Source: Pyrinomonadaceae bacterium (GTDB taxonomy: Bacteria; Acidobacteriota; Blastocatellia; Pyrinomonadales; Pyrinomonadaceae). Taken from it: DNA of 43,287 bases. The position numbers and the translations under genes were made by a program. The stretch is taken from NCBI GenBank assembly GCA_023717605.1, contig JAMQPH010000036.1:1-43287 (forward strand), in the 5' to 3' direction. The notes under the pieces were generated by a model, which was given only the letters and a program-made list of their open reading frames with translations, did not search any database and was not told where the DNA came from. Below, in pieces: positions 1-7,951 of this stretch (within the stretch, counting starts at the first letter, position 1; each line of letters starts with the position of its first letter).

Positions 1-408
1 TCGTGCCATGAACATCCATCGATGTCCTTCTAGATCCTCAACTCGATATCGTCGCGCTGGCGGCCCATCTTCCGGTTCAGATAAGATAACGGCTCCTGCG
101 GCCTTCGCCTGAGCATAGTGCTCATCGACGTCCTCAACATAGACGAGAACACCATCAATGATCCATGGCAGAGCGGACCATGAGGCGGCAATCTCGCAGT
201 TGCCGCGATGTCGCTTGGGGCCTTCATAGTCCGGCGACGGACTGGCCAACATGATTAGTCCATCCCCAATCGACATTTCTCCGTGAGAAAGCCTCCCATC
301 GGTAGACGTGAAGCGAGCTGTCTCCGTGAATCCAAACACTTCGGCCAGCCATTCTAGGGCGGCAATGCCGTCCTCATAAGTCAAGAACGGAACCACGTCT
401 GGCATCTT
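1..408 (-). CDS. VOC/glyoxalase-like (PhnB-type) cassette protein, 3' end cut by window edge
   Basis: Reading leftwards from ATG at 408, with AAAGGAG just upstream, the frame stays open for 136 codons to position 1. The product resembles small VOC-superfamily (PhnB-like/glyoxalase-bleomycin resistance type) proteins: an early 'VVPFLTYEDG' strand, a middle 'LVYVEDVDEHY' segment, and a C-terminal 'DLEGHRWMF' that normally lies close to the end of the protein. These proteins bind metals or small molecules, but the substrate here cannot be predicted. It is a promoterless gene in an integron array, with the attC of the upstream SDR cassette at 482-592. If the window is circular, the protein ends after four more codons (VRDP). 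Confidence 0.8.
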
Positions 409-481
409 GTTCTCCTTTCGCCATGCCACGAAGGTTTCGAACACCAAACACGCACGATGGCACTGCCGAGCCGGCCGTGCC

Positions 482-592
482 GCCTAACGATGGCCTTCAG
501 CTGCGGCGCGCGATCAGCATTCAAGCTGAAGGAAAGAAGTTACTTGAGAACCATGCTGTCGCGCCGGCAGCTGCAAGGCTTTGTTAGCTGGC
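482..592 (-). other. attC: attC recombination site A (3' end of SDR cassette)
   Basis: The outer boxes are GCCTAAC at the left and GTTAGCTGGC at the right. Inside is an imperfect palindrome in which CAGCTGCGGCGCGCGA pairs with TCGCGCCGGCAGCTG around a central AT-richer spacer, as in attC sites. The right-hand box matches the first bases of the SDR cassette at attC B (CCAGCTAAC at 1390-1398), as expected from cassette insertion between G and TT. The sequence is nearly identical to attC D at the other end of the window. Confidence 0.85.
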
Positions 593-1354
593 GCCCCGAG
601 AACGGATGACCTGTCCCGTAATCCACCCGGCTTCCTCCGAGGCAAGGAACGCAACCACCTGAGCGGCATCCCGGGGAATTCCGAGCCTGCCCGTGGGCGC
701 CTCGGCCAGCAGCGACTCGCGCAGATCTCGGTTAATCCAGCCCGTATCGGTCGCGCCGGGGTCGACGGCGTTAACAGTGATGCCTTTCCCAGCCACGGCC
801 ACGCTCAGGCTGACAGTGAGCGCCTCGACCGCTCCTTTCGTCGCCGCATAGGCCAGTTCGGTGGGCATCGGCACAACGCCTTGCCCTGATGTGAGATTGA
901 TGATGCGGCCGCAACCGGCAGACGGATAATGCCGCACAAACTCTGCACAGAGGAGCGCTGTGGCGCGCAGGTTCACCGTGTAGTGGTGATCCAAAGCCTC
1001 CGCCGTGAGTTGCTCGATGGGTACCGCCGTGGAATAGGCGGCGTTGTTAACCAGAATATGGATGGGGCCGAGCGCTTCTCGCACTAACGCAAACAGTTCC
1101 TGAGGTCCTTCCGCGCGTGACAGGTCTACCTCAAAGCCGACCGCTCGAACCCCCAATGTACCGAGGTGTGCAAGGATCTCCTGGGGTTCCGCGTCCTTAA
1201 CCCCCCAAGGCTGCTGACGGTCGTAGGCGCGAAAATAGCCGAGACCGATGTCAGCACCCGCGCCCGCCAAGGCTTGTGCGATCGCGGCACCGATTCCTAT
1301 CAGCCGAGTCGCGCCGGTGATCAACGCTACCTTTCCACTGAGCGACTTCCCCAT
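584..1354 (-). CDS. Short-chain dehydrogenase/reductase (FabG-like) cassette gene
   Basis: 256 aa classical SDR, NAD(P)-dependent oxidoreductase of unknown substrate. The N-terminal cofactor loop is TGATRLIGIG (residues 14-23), followed by an NNAA motif near residue 108 and the catalytic triad around residues 150-170 (S in 'LTSGQ', then YxxxK in 'YAATK'). A 'VDPGATDTGW' segment and a C-terminal 'GWITGQVI' also fit the family. The tail ends in RSRGAS rather than the usual acidic DGG-type ending, and its TAA stop lies inside the attC box, so the last residues are set by the recombination site. GAGGGATG precedes the ATG. It lies in a cassette of about 0.8 kb between attC A and B. Confidence 0.9.
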   Translation of the reverse strand: MGKSLSGKVALITGATRLIGIGAAIAQALAGAGADIGLGYFRAYDRQQPWGVKDAEPQEILAHLGTLGVRAVGFEVDLSRAEGPQELFALVREALGPIHILVNNAAYSTAVPIEQLTAEALDHHYTVNLRATALLCAEFVRHYPSAGCGRIINLTSGQGVVPMPTELAYAATKGAVEALTVSLSVAVAGKGITVNAVDPGATDTGWINRDLRESLLAEAPTGRLGIPRDAAQVVAFLASEEAGWITGQVIRSRGAS

Positions 1355-1389
1355 TCGAGCATCCCTCTATCGGAAAAGAAATTGATAAG

Positions 1390-1502
1390 CCAGCTAACGC
1401 CGCTGTTCACCTGCGCCGAGCGAAAGCATCCGAGTACCGTCGCAGGGGCCTACTTGAGAGACACGCTATCGAGGCGTCAGGTGCAACAGGTTGTTCGGCG
1501 CG
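1390..1502 (-). other. attC: attC recombination site B (3' end of first cassette)
   Basis: The boxes are CCAGCTAAC (1390-1398) and GTTCGGCGCG (1493-1502). The inner arms include CACCTGCGCC / AGGCGTCAGGTG. GTTCGGCGCG is an exact copy of the sequence at the presumed attI boundary (1841-1850, minus strand), so the cassette between them has matching ends. The inner 'CTTGAGA' spacer block is also seen in attC A and D. Confidence 0.8.
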
Positions 1503-1503
1503 T

Positions 1504-1812
1504 CTACCACTCAAGTGTCACTCCTTCAGCTCTTATTTTGATCTCGTCACCTGACTGCATCTCGAGCACGTAAACATTTTCAGATTCTAGCCTCTGCTGA
1601 TTCACGCTGATCGACTCACCCCACGGCGAGTTGTGCTGAACCTCAACGCAGCTAACTCCCTCCCATCGGATAGCGCAATCTACGGGCTCTCGCTCCACAT
1701 TGAGTAAAGCATCAACAGTTATGACACAAACCTTCGCCTGCCAATCAACATTGATTGTTTTCAGCGTAGCGTCGTGAAGATTCCACGATTCAAATCTACT
1801 ATGATCTTGCAT
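1504..1812 (-). CDS. Hypothetical protein of first integron cassette
   Basis: 102 aa from ATG at 1812, preceded by GAAGAAAAG; an in-frame GTG at 1833 would give 109 aa. Not recognised by family. It has a mixed beta pattern with an N-terminal 'WNLHDATLKTINVDW' segment and no signal peptide or membrane segment. The LHDA-x-L-x(2)-I-x-V-D pattern also appears in the cassette protein at 42647-43057 ('FHDAQISSVSIDY'), so the two may share a fold. It occupies the position next to attI, which in known integrons is the most recently inserted and best expressed slot. TAG stop one base from attC B. Confidence 0.7.
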   Translation of the reverse strand: MQDHSRFESWNLHDATLKTINVDWQAKVCVITVDALLNVEREPVDCAIRWEGVSCVEVQHNSPWGESISVNQQRLESENVYVLEMQSGDEIKIRAEGVTLEW

Positions 1813-1840
1813 TAAGCTTTTCTTCACTCTCACGCAGCAG

Positions 1841-2026
1841 CGCGCCGAACTTCTTATTACGTAAGAGACAGTTGTGTTGCAACACGTCTATCAGTCACAT
1901 AAACACGCTGGGACGAAGATTGTCTTAGGAAATATCGCATTGTCGTGTTGAAACACGATTCCTTGTAGTGCTATCGTACGGCACGAAACCGTATTTCCTC
2001 ATTTTACTTTTCGCCGGAGCCTCACC
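1841..2026. promoter_or_regulatory. attI: Probable attI region and intI upstream region
   Basis: The minus strand reads GTTCGGCGCG at 1850-1841, which is the insertion-type box found at the far end of the first cassette (1493-1502). That places the attI crossover here, between divergent intI (plus) and cassettes (minus), the usual integron layout. The region also contains two related palindromes, GTGTTGCAACAC (1874-1885) and CGTGTTGAAACACG (1944-1957), which could be integrase-binding or regulator sites. No clear LexA box is seen. Confidence 0.6.
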
Positions 2027-2981
2027 ATGCCAAAGTTGCTCGAAGAGGTGCGAGACCTCATCCGCGCACGCCACTATAGTTATCGCAACGAAGAGGCTTA
2101 CCTCTACTGGATTAGACAATACATACTATTTCACAGCAAGCGGCACCCGGCCGAAATGGGGCCAGCCGAAGTCAGTCAATTCCTTACGCATCTGGCGGTC
2201 AAACGAGAAGTGGCGGCCTCCACTCAAAAATCAGGCGCTTGCCGGGTTGCTGTTTCTTTATCGAAATGTGCTCCAACAGGACTAACCCTGGTTGGAGAAC
2301 GTTGCCCGAGCAAAACGGCCGGCGCACATTCCGCTTGTGCTTACTCGGGAGGAAGTCAGGCGCCTCCTTTCACAATTGGCTCAACAGAACCGGCTGCCGA
2401 CGAGTCTGCTTTATGGAGCCGGGCTTCGCCTCAGGGAATGTCTGAGCTTGCGGGTGAAAGATTTGGATTTCGGTTATCAGCAAATCGCTGTGCGTGACGC
2501 AAAGGGTAACAAGGACCGCCTAACAATGCTGCCCACCAGTGCAGCGGAGGCGTTAAAGACGCAACTTGCCACCGTCAAAACTCTCCATCTACGAGACCTT
2601 GCGGATGGTTTTGGTGGAGTGCATTTGCCCTTTGCGCTGGCGCGAAAATACCCCCGCGCGGATCGTGAATGGGCCTGGCAATACGTCTTTCCCGCCGCGA
2701 CACGAAGCCGGGATCCTGTTTCAGGAATTCCCAGGCGACACCACCTCGGAGAGTGGGTCTTGCAAAAGGCCGTCAAGGGTGCCCTGCGAGCGGCACAAAT
2801 TGACAAGCCAGCTAGTTGTCATACGCTGCGTCACAGCTTTGCCACCCATCTGCTCGAAGACGGCTATGACATTCGTACCGTTCAGGAGTTGTTAGGTCAC
2901 AAGGACATCCGGACCACGATGATTTACACACATGTGCTCAACCGCGGTGGTAGAGGTGTGAAGAGTCCCCTAGATGGATGA
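2027..2981 (+). pseudogene. intI: Integron integrase, frameshifted and with internal stop
   Basis: Tyrosine recombinase of the integron integrase family, which joins attI and attC sites. The N-terminal SAM-like domain ('HYSYRNEEAYLYWIRQYILF') is intact. The frame breaks at a run of five A (2226-2230): removing one A restores 'TQNQALAGLLFLYRNVLQQD'. A TAA at 2283-2285 then stands where a residue, probably Leu (TTA), is expected before 'PWLENV'. The rest (2286-2981) carries the catalytic set: R in 'LRLRECLSL', K in 'KGNKDR', HxxR in 'HTLRHS', the second H in 'LGHKDI' and Y in 'MIYTHVL'. It also has the integron-specific insert around '[15 protein letters not shown]'. Two independent lesions suggest real decay rather than a read error, so the array is probably frozen unless another integrase acts in trans. 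Confidence 0.92.
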
Positions 2982-3087
2982 CCTCGCGGGCCATGGCAGT
3001 TGACGTGTTCGGCAGAGGGCCTCTTGAGATGTAGCAGTCGCCAATCAGGGTGAGGCTTGGCGAGCTCGCCCGCATCACCTCTCACCG

Positions 3088-3276
<189 letters not shown>

Positions 3277-3302
3277 GTATTTGTTAGCGAAACTGAACAA
3301 CT

Positions 3303-3328
3303 GGACCACTCAGGCGGGTGGTCCTTTT
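3303..3328 (+). terminator. Rho-independent terminator after tRNA fragment 1
   Basis: GGACCAC pairs with GTGGTCC around a short loop, followed by TTTTGCTTTT. It lies about 25 bp after the CCA of the tRNA fragment, where a tRNA terminator would be. Confidence 0.75.
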
Positions 3329-3507
3329 GCTTTTGTGCTGCGGATTGTGCCAAACGGGTGGTTTAACAAGTCGTTGAGCGGCCCAGGTCCATGGCAGAGA
3401 CCCACTAGCCGGGAGTTCTACGTTTTCGGCTGGGAGGCGGCAGGCAGCCGCAAAAATACGGGAGTGGAAACTACAAAAAGGCGCTTTGGAGTCTTAAGAA
3501 TAACTGT

Positions 3508-3549
3508 TTGTTGAGGTTTGATTATATATTGTTGAGGTTTGATTATATA
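3508..3549 (+). repeat. Two tandem 21-bp repeats
   Basis: The unit TTGTTGAGGTTTGATTATAT(A) occurs twice back to back just upstream of the decayed DUF4238 gene. It is more AT-rich than its surroundings. It could be a regulator site or replication slippage; no function can be assigned. Confidence 0.7.
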
Positions 3550-3570
3550 CAGGACCCAGAGAACCCAGAA

Positions 3571-3898
3571 ATGTCTGAACCCCACAACCATCATTACGTT
3601 CCGGAGTTTTATCAGCGGGGTTTACTGCCGATGGCGGTAACCAGATCTGGGTGTATCGAAAGGCAAGCGAGCCTCGACGATATTACACAAAGAAAACTGG
3701 AATGAAGATTGACCTATATGCGTTCAGCAAGCTGAGCAGATACCCGATTTCCTGTTTCCGCAGAATGTTCTGAGAGAATCTGCCTTTGAAACGGAAATGA
3801 TGCAAATGGATTGGGTCTTCTTTAGGCTCGCTGCGAAGAAGGAGTTTGTAAGGCCACGCTCTCGCCGTTCGCGCCACTGTGACAAGTTTTTGCCTTGA
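3571..3898 (+). pseudogene. DUF4238-like protein, decayed
   Basis: Starts with 'MSEPHNHHYVPEFYQRG', the hallmark N-terminus of DUF4238 proteins (HHYVPxFY), whose function is unknown. After codon 17 the match moves to another frame ('GGNQIWVYRKASEPRRYY'), and a third frame holds 'IPDFLFPQNVLRESAFETE' and 'MDWVFFRLAAKKEF', ending at a TGA at 3896-3898. At least two frameshifts, and a length below the roughly 250-300 aa usual for the family, show an internally deleted remnant. Confidence 0.65.
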
Positions 3899-4027
3899 GT
3901 CTAAATCGATATGCAATATCATCGATGTTTCCAGTGGCGTGTACTTTCGTGATGAACACCGAACACACCCCCCATCCATGAGACATCGTTTTACCGATGA
4001 ATGGACTATGCTAGACTGCCGCTCGCA

Positions 4028-4300
4028 ATGGCGACGTGCATAGTTTCCTATTTGGACACCGAAGGCTTGCGGCATTCGGTCGAGGTGAATGCGACCAGCA
4101 TGTACGAAGCTGCGGTCCTAGGCGTCTGTGCTTTCAAAAAGCACGATTGCGAACCAGTCGGTCTGAACAAACTGGAGATTGAGATCCGCAGTTCGATTAC
4201 TCACGCGGTTACAGTCAAAAAAATGCACGAGTGGCTCAACGGCTGCGCAAAGACTCCAAAAGAGGCTGTGATGAAAGAACGGCTGCGAAGCCTGCTATAG
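4028..4300 (+). CDS. Small hypothetical protein of acidobacterial type
   Basis: 90 aa from ATG at 4028; an upstream in-frame ATG at 4001 would add nine residues that look less natural. It begins 'MATCIVSYLDTEGLRHSVEV' and ends with a basic helical tail ('KTPKEAVMKERLRSLL'). I recall similar small soluble proteins scattered in acidobacterial accessory regions but know no function. No membrane segment or signal peptide. A good terminator follows directly, so it is a single-gene unit. Confidence 0.65.
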   Translation: MATCIVSYLDTEGLRHSVEVNATSMYEAAVLGVCAFKKHDCEPVGLNKLEIEIRSSITHAVTVKKMHEWLNGCAKTPKEAVMKERLRSLL

Positions 4301-4305
4301 ACCCC

Positions 4306-4324
4306 AAGCCGGCTTTTCGGCTTT
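4306..4324 (+). terminator. Hairpin terminator after the 90-aa gene
   Basis: AAGCCG and CGGCTT enclose GCTTTT, six bases after the stop codon at 4300. The downstream U-run is weak (TTTG), so the strength is uncertain. Confidence 0.55.
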
Positions 4325-4412
4325 GATAACACCACCCTCTGGCGGCACGCTGATAACCTTGACATCCACCCCGAGTTCGCATAGATTCACGCACTTCAAA
4401 TCAATCTTAGGC

Positions 4413-4427
4413 TGGCCCTGAGCCTGC
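4413..4427 (+). promoter_or_regulatory. Possible sigma-54 promoter of the PEP-CTERM gene
   Basis: TGGCCCTGAGCCTGC keeps GG and GC ten bases apart, as a -24/-12 promoter requires, about 75 bp before the start codon. It lacks the A of GGCA and the TT of TTGC, so the match is only fair. PEP-CTERM genes in other bacteria are known to use sigma-54 promoters with the PrsR activator, which makes it worth noting. Confidence 0.3.
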
Positions 4428-4503
4428 ACCTAGCTCTCCCGACCACACTTCACTCCATTAGCTGTTGTGTTCGGCACAGCGTTTCTCTTGAAAGGAGCCC
4501 CAG

Positions 4504-5214
4504 ATGAACTTCATGAGATTGTTTATCACTTCGCTGATGGCAGTATGTTGTTTACTGCTGCCGTCTGCTGCCGTCGCCGACCCCGTCCTTTTCCAAGTTG
4601 ACACTTTCGAGGGAGGGAGCCAAGGGTGGTTCACCGGCGGCCCGATGGTCCCGCCCCAGCCCGCCACCGTCGTCAGCGGCGGCCCCACCGGTAACTTCAT
4701 GCTGCTCACTGCTGTGGGCGGGACTGGACCGAACAGCAGGCTCAGCGTGCTAAACGAGTCCCAGTGGACAGGAAACTACATCGCCGCAGGTGTTAACCTC
4801 ATTAGTATGGACCTGAACAACTTTGGCGCGACGGACCTGTACCTACGGCTCGTGTTCGAGGACCCCATGTTCGGCCCGCCGAGCAATGTCGCCTTCTCGA
4901 CCGCGCCGGTGTTTCTGGCCGCTGGGAGTGGCTGGACCTCTGTGTCCTTCCTCGTCGGGGCCGACAGTTTGACGCCCGGTCTGGGAACAGTGAACGCAGC
5001 GTTGACAGGTGCGACTGCGATTCGGATTTACCACAGTCCAAATCCGGGGTTTCCGAATCCAGTATTTCCGATCCCGCCCATCACAGCAGAGCTGGGAGTA
5101 GATAACATCCAGGCCGCCGCCGTTCCCGAACCGACGACGATGCTGCTGCTCGCCACAGGGTTAGCCGGCATCGCAGCGAAAGTAGGGCGCCGCCGACGTG
5201 CTCGCAAGGAATGA
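4504..5214 (+). CDS. PEP-CTERM sorting-domain exported protein
   Basis: 236 aa. AAAGGAG precedes the ATG. Residues 1-25 form a signal peptide ending near 'SAAVADP'. The middle (about 30-200) is Gly/Pro-rich and probably all-beta, with 'DNIQAA' just before the sorting signal. The C-terminus has VPEPTTMLLLATGLAGIAA followed by the basic tail GRRRRARKE, the tripartite PEP-CTERM signal (VPEP, hydrophobic span, Arg cluster) that exosortase EpsH/XrtA recognises. No exosortase lies in the window, so processing would depend on one elsewhere. It would be displayed on the envelope or secreted with exopolysaccharide. Confidence 0.92.
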   Translation: MNFMRLFITSLMAVCCLLLPSAAVADPVLFQVDTFEGGSQGWFTGGPMVPPQPATVVSGGPTGNFMLLTAVGGTGPNSRLSVLNESQWTGNYIAAGVNLISMDLNNFGATDLYLRLVFEDPMFGPPSNVAFSTAPVFLAAGSGWTSVSFLVGADSLTPGLGTVNAALTGATAIRIYHSPNPGFPNPVFPIPPITAELGVDNIQAAAVPEPTTMLLLATGLAGIAAKVGRRRRARKE

Positions 5215-5297
5215 CGTCTCGCTTGATGCCCTTAAAACCTACAATCACGCCACCGAGAGGGCGTTGCCGGAAATGGTGGCGCCCATCCCTTTGAAAT

Positions 5298-5474
5298 TTA
5301 TGAGCACCTTTTGCGCTCCAACGGCTGGCAAAGATCCTTAGCAGCGAGCCTTAGGCTCTCAGTGTAATGCTCCGGCGCTTCGGCCTCCGCCTCACAGCAT
5401 TCCTGAAACTCGGCCAGGACTTCTTCTTCGGAATAAACGACCGGAGAGTTCAGGATTACATCATCATCAAGCAT
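5298..5474 (-). CDS. Small acidic hypothetical protein, 58 aa
   Basis: ATG at 5474, TAA at 5298-5300, open throughout. The sequence is acidic and helical, with a core 'EEEVLAEFQECCEAEAE' followed by 'EHYTESLRLAAKDL'. A second copy of the same gene, broken by a frameshift, lies at 5948-6143 on the same strand ('DDDEEILAEFK', then 'CCETEAQYPGQYSERLKRAA'). The protein-level match between the two supports coding. No clear ribosome site and no known family. Confidence 0.55.
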   Translation of the reverse strand: MLDDDVILNSPVVYSEEEVLAEFQECCEAEAEAPEHYTESLRLAAKDLCQPLERKRCS

Positions 5475-5947
5475 TGCGCTAATTTAGAGTATCTCAATGA
5501 AGGTCGGGAGCACTATATTGTCAGCCTTTGGTTCGCAGTTCCCGCACTGGACTATGCATCTAGTCTGATGCTGCTTCTTGTGCGGTGTGAAGGTAGCGTT
5601 CGATGACTTCGGACTCGTAGTCAGCGGCATGGTGGCACTCTGAATAACGCCGCCCATACGTCGCGGGGATTGTAGACTCGCCTCTGGTGAGATCATTGAT
5701 AATGGGCTGGCGTTTAAGGACCGGACGCTCGTGGGACTAGAGCGGTCAAGGAAGTTGTCAATCTATCCTGAGAGTTCTAGCCCCATTGTACCGAGCGCCG
5801 TCGGAAACAGTGTAGGCGAAGGCTATGCTGGAGACATGCAACTAATGGTCCTGACTCAAATAGTGCAAAATCAAAGGGCCATCAGCGAGGTTAGATGTGA
5901 GTAACTGCGTGTCAGCGAGCAGTTGCGCTCTCTCAACCAGTTCTCAG
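5475..5947. other. No recognised gene
   Basis: About 470 bp between two copies of a small gene. The only feature seen is CAGCGAGCAGTTGCG at 5913-5927, which matches the right half of the palindromes found upstream of the sigma-54 promoters, but without its left half. It may be an eroded site. Confidence 0.4.
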
Positions 5948-6143
5948 TCATTTCTTCTTTGCCTGGACTGCGCGGTTTTTACGCTTCAGCATCTCGAAAA
6001 CAGCCTCAGCGGCTCGCTTCAATCTTTCTGAATACTGACCCGGGTACTGCGCCTCCGTCTCACAGCACTTTTAAACTCCGCGAGGATCTCCTCGTCGTCG
6101 TCATAAAGTTCCGAGCGGTCTGCCTCTCATCCTCGTCGGGCAT
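5948..6143 (-). pseudogene. Decayed copy of the small acidic protein gene
   Basis: From ATG at 6143 the reading runs 'MPDEDERQTARNF', then the homology moves to a second frame ('YDDDEEILAEFK') and a third ('CCETEAQYPGQYSERLKRAAEAVF...', TGA at 5948-5950). Relative to the intact copy at 5298-5474 one base is missing at TTTAAAAGTGC. The pair indicates a local duplication with loss of one member. Confidence 0.5.
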
Positions 6144-6357
6144 GACTATCCCTCTGGCGTGAATGGCTAACCTTACTCTTGTGAGCCATAACAACAAAAC
6201 TAATTGGACGGTTGACCCTATGTGGGATACCGCACAGACGACCTTGGACGCTAAATGCTAAATTCTTGACCTTCTAGCCACTCCGAGATGCTAGGGCCGT
6301 TTTCCCAGGGCCACCATCCGAACGAAGACGTTCACTAGTCCGAAAAAAGGTATTCAC

Positions 6358-6780
6358 ATGCAAATCCCTAAAGGTCGTATTCTCTGCACAGAGGACGACC
6401 CAGACTCCCGGGAACTGATTAACCTCGTACTAACGAAGTATGGCTTTGATGTGGTATGCACCGAACGCACCGATCAGGCGATCGATCTTGCAAAAGTCCA
6501 ATTCTTCGATCTCTATCTGGTGGACAATTGGATGCCTGGTCTTTCCGGCACTGAGCTTACCCAGAAACTGAGGAAGTTTGATACTAAAACTCCCATCCTG
6601 TTCTATTCAGCAGCCGCTTACGAGACCGACAAGGAGGCTGCTCGTTTATCGGGCGCTCAGGGATACTTGGTTAAGCCCACAGACAGTGATCACCTGAGTG
6701 CGGAGGTAGCCCGACTCATCGCGGAGTCTAGAATTGCCAAGCCACTAGAATCTGCGACTCATGTTTCGGCAACTGCATAA
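6358..6780 (+). CDS. Single-domain response regulator (CheY-like receiver)
   Basis: 140 aa and only a receiver domain. The acidic pocket is E12, D13, D14; the phosphoacceptor is D56 in 'LVDNWMPG'; the switch Ser is S84 in 'FYSAAA'; the conserved Lys is K106 in 'LVKPTD'. Residues after about 125 form a non-conserved tail. It would accept phosphate from a histidine kinase and act by protein contact, since no output domain is present. No kinase is encoded in the window. AAAAGG lies 8-9 bases before the ATG. It stands alone; the small convergent gene 6786-6980 lies just downstream. Confidence 0.9.
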   Translation: MQIPKGRILCTEDDPDSRELINLVLTKYGFDVVCTERTDQAIDLAKVQFFDLYLVDNWMPGLSGTELTQKLRKFDTKTPILFYSAAAYETDKEAARLSGAQGYLVKPTDSDHLSAEVARLIAESRIAKPLESATHVSATA

Positions 6781-6785
6781 TAGAC

Positions 6786-6980
6786 TCAAGGGGCTTCTTC
6801 GTCGCCATTATCTGCTTTGGCCAGAAGTAGGGTGAGCGCGTACAACAGGAGGCCCATCAAAACCCCAAGCCACGACGGAAGAACGCCGACAAATCGCACA
6901 GCAAGCACGCTGGAGATAATTAGTGCGCCCACCACAAGTGCATGGGCCGCAATGACCATCCTCATCAGCCTTTTCTCCAT
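6786..6980 (-). CDS. Small membrane protein, 64 aa
   Basis: Two hydrophobic spans (about residues 8-31 and 35-54) with a basic N-terminus (MEKRLMR) and an acidic C-terminus (NGDEEAP), so probably a two-helix inner-membrane hairpin. Not recognised. The start is ambiguous: ATG at 6980 or the in-frame ATG at 6965, which has GGAG about 10 bases upstream. Convergent with the receiver gene and only 5 bp from it. Confidence 0.5.
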   Translation of the reverse strand: MEKRLMRMVIAAHALVVGALIISSVLAVRFVGVLPSWLGVLMGLLLYALTLLLAKADNGDEEAP

Positions 6981-7435
6981 TCGCCGGGGTTTTGAAAACC
7001 ACCCAACGAAACCATTGGTTTAGAGTAAGAGAGCGGCAACGCCTCTCCCCCCTTGCGTCACCGCTCTAAGCAGAGCGATTGAATTACTCTGTCGCTCATC
7101 ACTGAGCAAATCACCAATGTCACACTGATTCCAAGGCGTGTCACAACGGGTGTCAACCTTCGCTTCTCCATCCCTTGCTCAAGATTCTAGGTTTGTTGGG
7201 TCTCTCTACCCGAAATCCCCTTCACGACGTGACACACATAAAAAGAGCAATCTGATGCTGGTCTATTTTTGTGTGCCATGATTTGTGCCAAACGACACGA
7301 CACGCGCACTGAGAACCACTCAATTACATGGATTACCACTGCGCAACCATGGACCATGGACCATGCGAGATAACCGACACGCTGTGTGTTACTTAGTGGC
7401 AGGCAGTAGCAAGCAGTAGCAGTGCGGGGGTACTA
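6981..7435. other. No recognised gene; element end region
   Basis: About 450 bp. It contains TTTGTGCCAAACG at 7282-7294, which also occurs as ATTGTGCCAAACG near 3347-3359, just inside the other tRNA fragment. It also has a short threefold tandem repeat of ATGGACC around 7347-7366. The first could be an integrase arm site of the 3.3-7.4 kb element. Confidence 0.4.
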
Positions 7436-7480
<45 letters not shown>

Positions 7481-7493
7481 TTATTGTTAAAGA

Positions 7494-7526
7494 CAAAGCC
7501 GCCAGCGATGGTGGCTTTAGTCTTTT
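7494..7526 (+). terminator. Rho-independent terminator after tRNA fragment 2
   Basis: AAAGCCGCCA and TGGTGGCTTT enclose GCGA, followed by AGTCTTTT. It differs in sequence from the terminators after copies 1 and 3, so each att copy carries its own 3' flank. Confidence 0.75.
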
Positions 7527-7668
7527 GTGACGGCCCATCCTTGAAATCATTGCCATTAGCTCCTCTGGCCGCGGCCTCTTCCTTCACCGCCATCGTCATA
7601 ACCTTGACTGCCGGGGACGCGTCGTCCCGGGTGCCCTTTTTAACGGTTTGGACACTTCAAGACTAGGG

Positions 7669-7827
7669 TTACCGAACTAATAACGTGATGGAACCGACGT
7701 CGCATTGCGTTGTTGCCGCTACGATTTTCTTAAAGGCCTGCCACGCCCGCTCAGCCTCGTCACCGAAAAGGACCACTTCGTTCTGGCGCGCATCCAAATC
7801 TAATCCCAGTCTGGCTTTTACGTCTCC
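7669..7827 (-). pseudogene. Possible gene fragment (52 codons, no good start)
   Basis: An open frame between a TAA at 7828-7830 and a TAA at 7669-7671 reads like protein ('LDLDARQNEVVLFGDEAERA', then 'WQAFKKIVAAT'), but has no ATG/GTG start. Only an internal TTG would serve. It may be the C-terminal end of a gene lost when the island was assembled. No family recognised. Confidence 0.3.
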
Positions 7828-7951
7828 TTACAGCGGGGCGGTAATGTACGCTGGTAAAGTAATCTATTTGAACCAGGAATCTCCCACCCTCGGCGTGGGT
7901 GACGACAAGGAATTTCATTTCATTAACTGCAACATGAAAATCGTCATGACT

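Noticed and set aside
5868-5886. Sigma-54 promoter on the minus strand near 5.88 kb
   Set aside because: TGGCCC and TTGC are present but GG and GC are twelve bases apart, not ten.
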